DNA of 64,000 bases from Ananas comosus. Lineage: Eukaryota > Streptophyta > Magnoliopsida > Poales > Bromeliaceae. The position numbers and the translations under genes are program-made. Numbering within the stretch: the stretch's first letter is position 1; each line of letters begins with the position of its first letter. Below, in pieces: positions 63,001-64,000 of the stretch. Under the pieces are notes generated by a model. The model worked only from the letters and a program-made list of their open reading frames with translations, searched no databases and had not been told where the DNA came from. The stretch covers positions 2,350,773-2,414,772 of the forward strand of contig NC_033645.1 of assembly GCF_001540865.1 (NCBI RefSeq), given 5' to 3'.

Positions 63001-63108
63001 GAGTACCAGTCTGCTCTCAAACTGCTAAGAGATGGTCCGCTCTTCCACTCGTGGCCCTCGAAGCCTGCAAAAGCAAAATTCGAGACCTTTTCAGTTGATT
63101 CACAATGA
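60077..63108 (+). CDS. TAD1: tRNA-specific adenosine deaminase TAD1 (ADAT1)
   Basis: Nuclear enzyme that converts A37, next to the tRNA-Ala anticodon, to inosine. Ten exons: 60077-60269, 60356-60476, 60551-60735, 60851-60949, 61365-61490, 61663-61835, 61916-61986, 62109-62228, 62422-62509, 62989-63108; 1296 nt, 431 residues. It begins [17 protein letters not shown] with a low-complexity Ser run. The zinc-dependent editase domain has [15 protein letters not shown] (H94 zinc ligand, E96 proton shuttle), LPCG (C167 zinc ligand) and [25 protein letters not shown] (C228 third ligand). C-terminal landmarks are [14 protein letters not shown] and YRELKGMAREYQ. All catalytic residues are present. The sequence after LPCG reads VFS, not the DASI common in the family, which may be a lineage difference. 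There is no adenosine deaminase double-stranded RNA-binding domain, as expected for ADAT1. Confidence 0.95.
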
Positions 63109-63565
63109 CTACATTGGTTTGCCTTTAGTCTTATTAACAATGATTTACCTCCCAGGTTAGTTCATTTACGAACATTTTCTTATATTTTCTAAAGATTATC
63201 TAATTCTTTTACTTCAGGCTCTTAGAAGCTAATCACTGGACGCTTTCGACGCTCGTACAGATTTTCGCGCCGCTAACTGCCACATTGTGGCCAACACTCT
63301 CTTCAAATCCACTTCTGTTATAAAAATGGTAAATGGAATGGGTGAAAGAAAGATCGGTACAACGGGAGCATCTTTTACTACATAGTTTATTAGAGGGAAA
63401 CCTTTTACATGGAAAAAAAAAGAATTCTAAATTCTAACCTGTTAGTATGTTAAAGAGTGATGTTCACACTATTTTAGTTCTCTGAATAGCTGCTATGGAT
63501 GATACCTAAATATATTTGAATCTTATATTCAGATGAATCAAACTAAAATGATATCATCACAAACT
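63109..63565. other. TAD1 3' flank
   Basis: 3' untranslated and intergenic DNA. A possible 3' UTR intron lies around 63157-63218 (gttag ... ttcag), not proven. No other gene. Confidence 0.45.
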
Positions 63566-63568
63566 AGT

Positions 63569-63603
<35 letters not shown>

Positions 63604-63789
63604 AGAGAGAGATAGGTAGCACGCTACCTGCTTCGTTTATTTCATTTAGAAATAAACTTAGCTAGAAATGTGAATCAACTAGAATTCGAACTTAGGATCT
63701 CGAGTACCAACCATTAAGCCCTTTGCTATGTGTTTTAGTTAAGTTTATTTTTAAATAAAATAAACGAAGCGGATAGCATGCTACTTATC
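63566..63789. mobile_element. Mutator-like MITE downstream of TAD1
   Basis: 224 bp with about 55-bp inverted arms: the left arm gataggtagcacgctacctg...cttcgtttatttcattt faces the right arm aaataaacgaagcggatagcatgctacttatc. A perfect 9-bp repeat TCACAAACT flanks it (63557-63565 and 63790-63798). A poly-T tract of about 32 (63571-63602) has expanded near the left end. No coding capacity. Confidence 0.8.
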
Positions 63790-63798
63790 TCACAAACT

Positions 63799-64000
63799 GG
63801 TTTTGCTAATCTGCAGTTAATTGTGGTAATGGATCATTGCTATTTTCTAATTGTGGTGGTGATGGTTCGTAAATGTTTTTGGTATATAAATGTTGCTTAA
63901 AGCGCGAATTATGAAGCCAGAAACTCCCAATTGCTCAGATATGCAGGAAATTTGGCTTAGTTGTATTCGCGTTTTGATGAAATAAATTAAGTGTGTAGAA
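63799..64000. other. Right edge of window
   Basis: Unique AT-rich sequence. Nothing recognised. Confidence 0.5.

Overview
This is nuclear DNA of a flowering plant. Genes have many short exons with GT..AG introns. There are plant-only proteins (plastid acetyl-CoA carboxylase alpha-CT, a PPR protein, a RUP-type WD40 repressor, R2R3-MYB) and a plant-type U2 snRNA promoter. One intronless GC-rich gene sits among AT-rich ones, which suggests a monocot. The repeat families look pineapple-like (Ananas) to me, but that species guess is from memory and unproven.

Layout. 0.6-5.5 kb (-): SEND1/GEN-like endonuclease. 6.0-6.4 kb (+): a small unidentified protein, divergent from SEND1 across a promoter rich in GGCCCA-type motifs. 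7.7-11.0 kb (+): phosphomannomutase. 11.9-13.9 kb (-): V-ATPase subunit F. 15.4-22.1 kb (-): mismatch repair protein MSH3. 22.1-26.9 kb: AT-rich intergenic DNA with a CACTA-like element. 26.9-28.2 kb (+): RUP-like WD40 protein. 29.5-33.5 kb (-): pre-mRNA cleavage factor CFIm25. 34.1-35.8 kb (-): PPR protein. 36.1 kb (+): U2 snRNA. 36.3-40.7 kb: repeat-bearing intergenic DNA. 40.7-42.0 kb (+): R2R3-MYB. 43.5-48.2 kb (+): CAC3. 49.6-54.3 kb (+): DDX6/DHH1-type DEAD-box helicase. 56.0-57.9 kb (-): cytochrome b561. 60.1-63.1 kb (+): tRNA adenosine deaminase TAD1.

The genes are independent housekeeping or regulatory units, not a cluster. Several concern nucleic-acid processing (SEND1, MSH3, CFIm25, U2, the helicase, TAD1), but nothing in the layout implies joint function. 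For seven genes the exon chains I derived by hand sum to an exact multiple of three, which supports those models: SEND1 561 aa, PMM 247, VHA-F 130, MYB 276, CAC3 737, helicase 484, TAD1 431.

The accessory content is a set of small transposable elements, several with exact target-site duplications: a 272-bp TRIM retrotransposon in the cytochrome b561 intron, a second degenerate TRIM at 14.5 kb, a 333-bp solo LTR, a hAT-like foldback element in a CFIm25 intron, and several Mutator-like MITEs. Two of those MITEs are the same family in opposite orientation, 57 kb apart. Other points of note are overlapping upstream AUGs at the RUP gene and an ambiguous base (57760) that probably marks a frame error in cytochrome b561. 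I found no undescribed multi-gene system.
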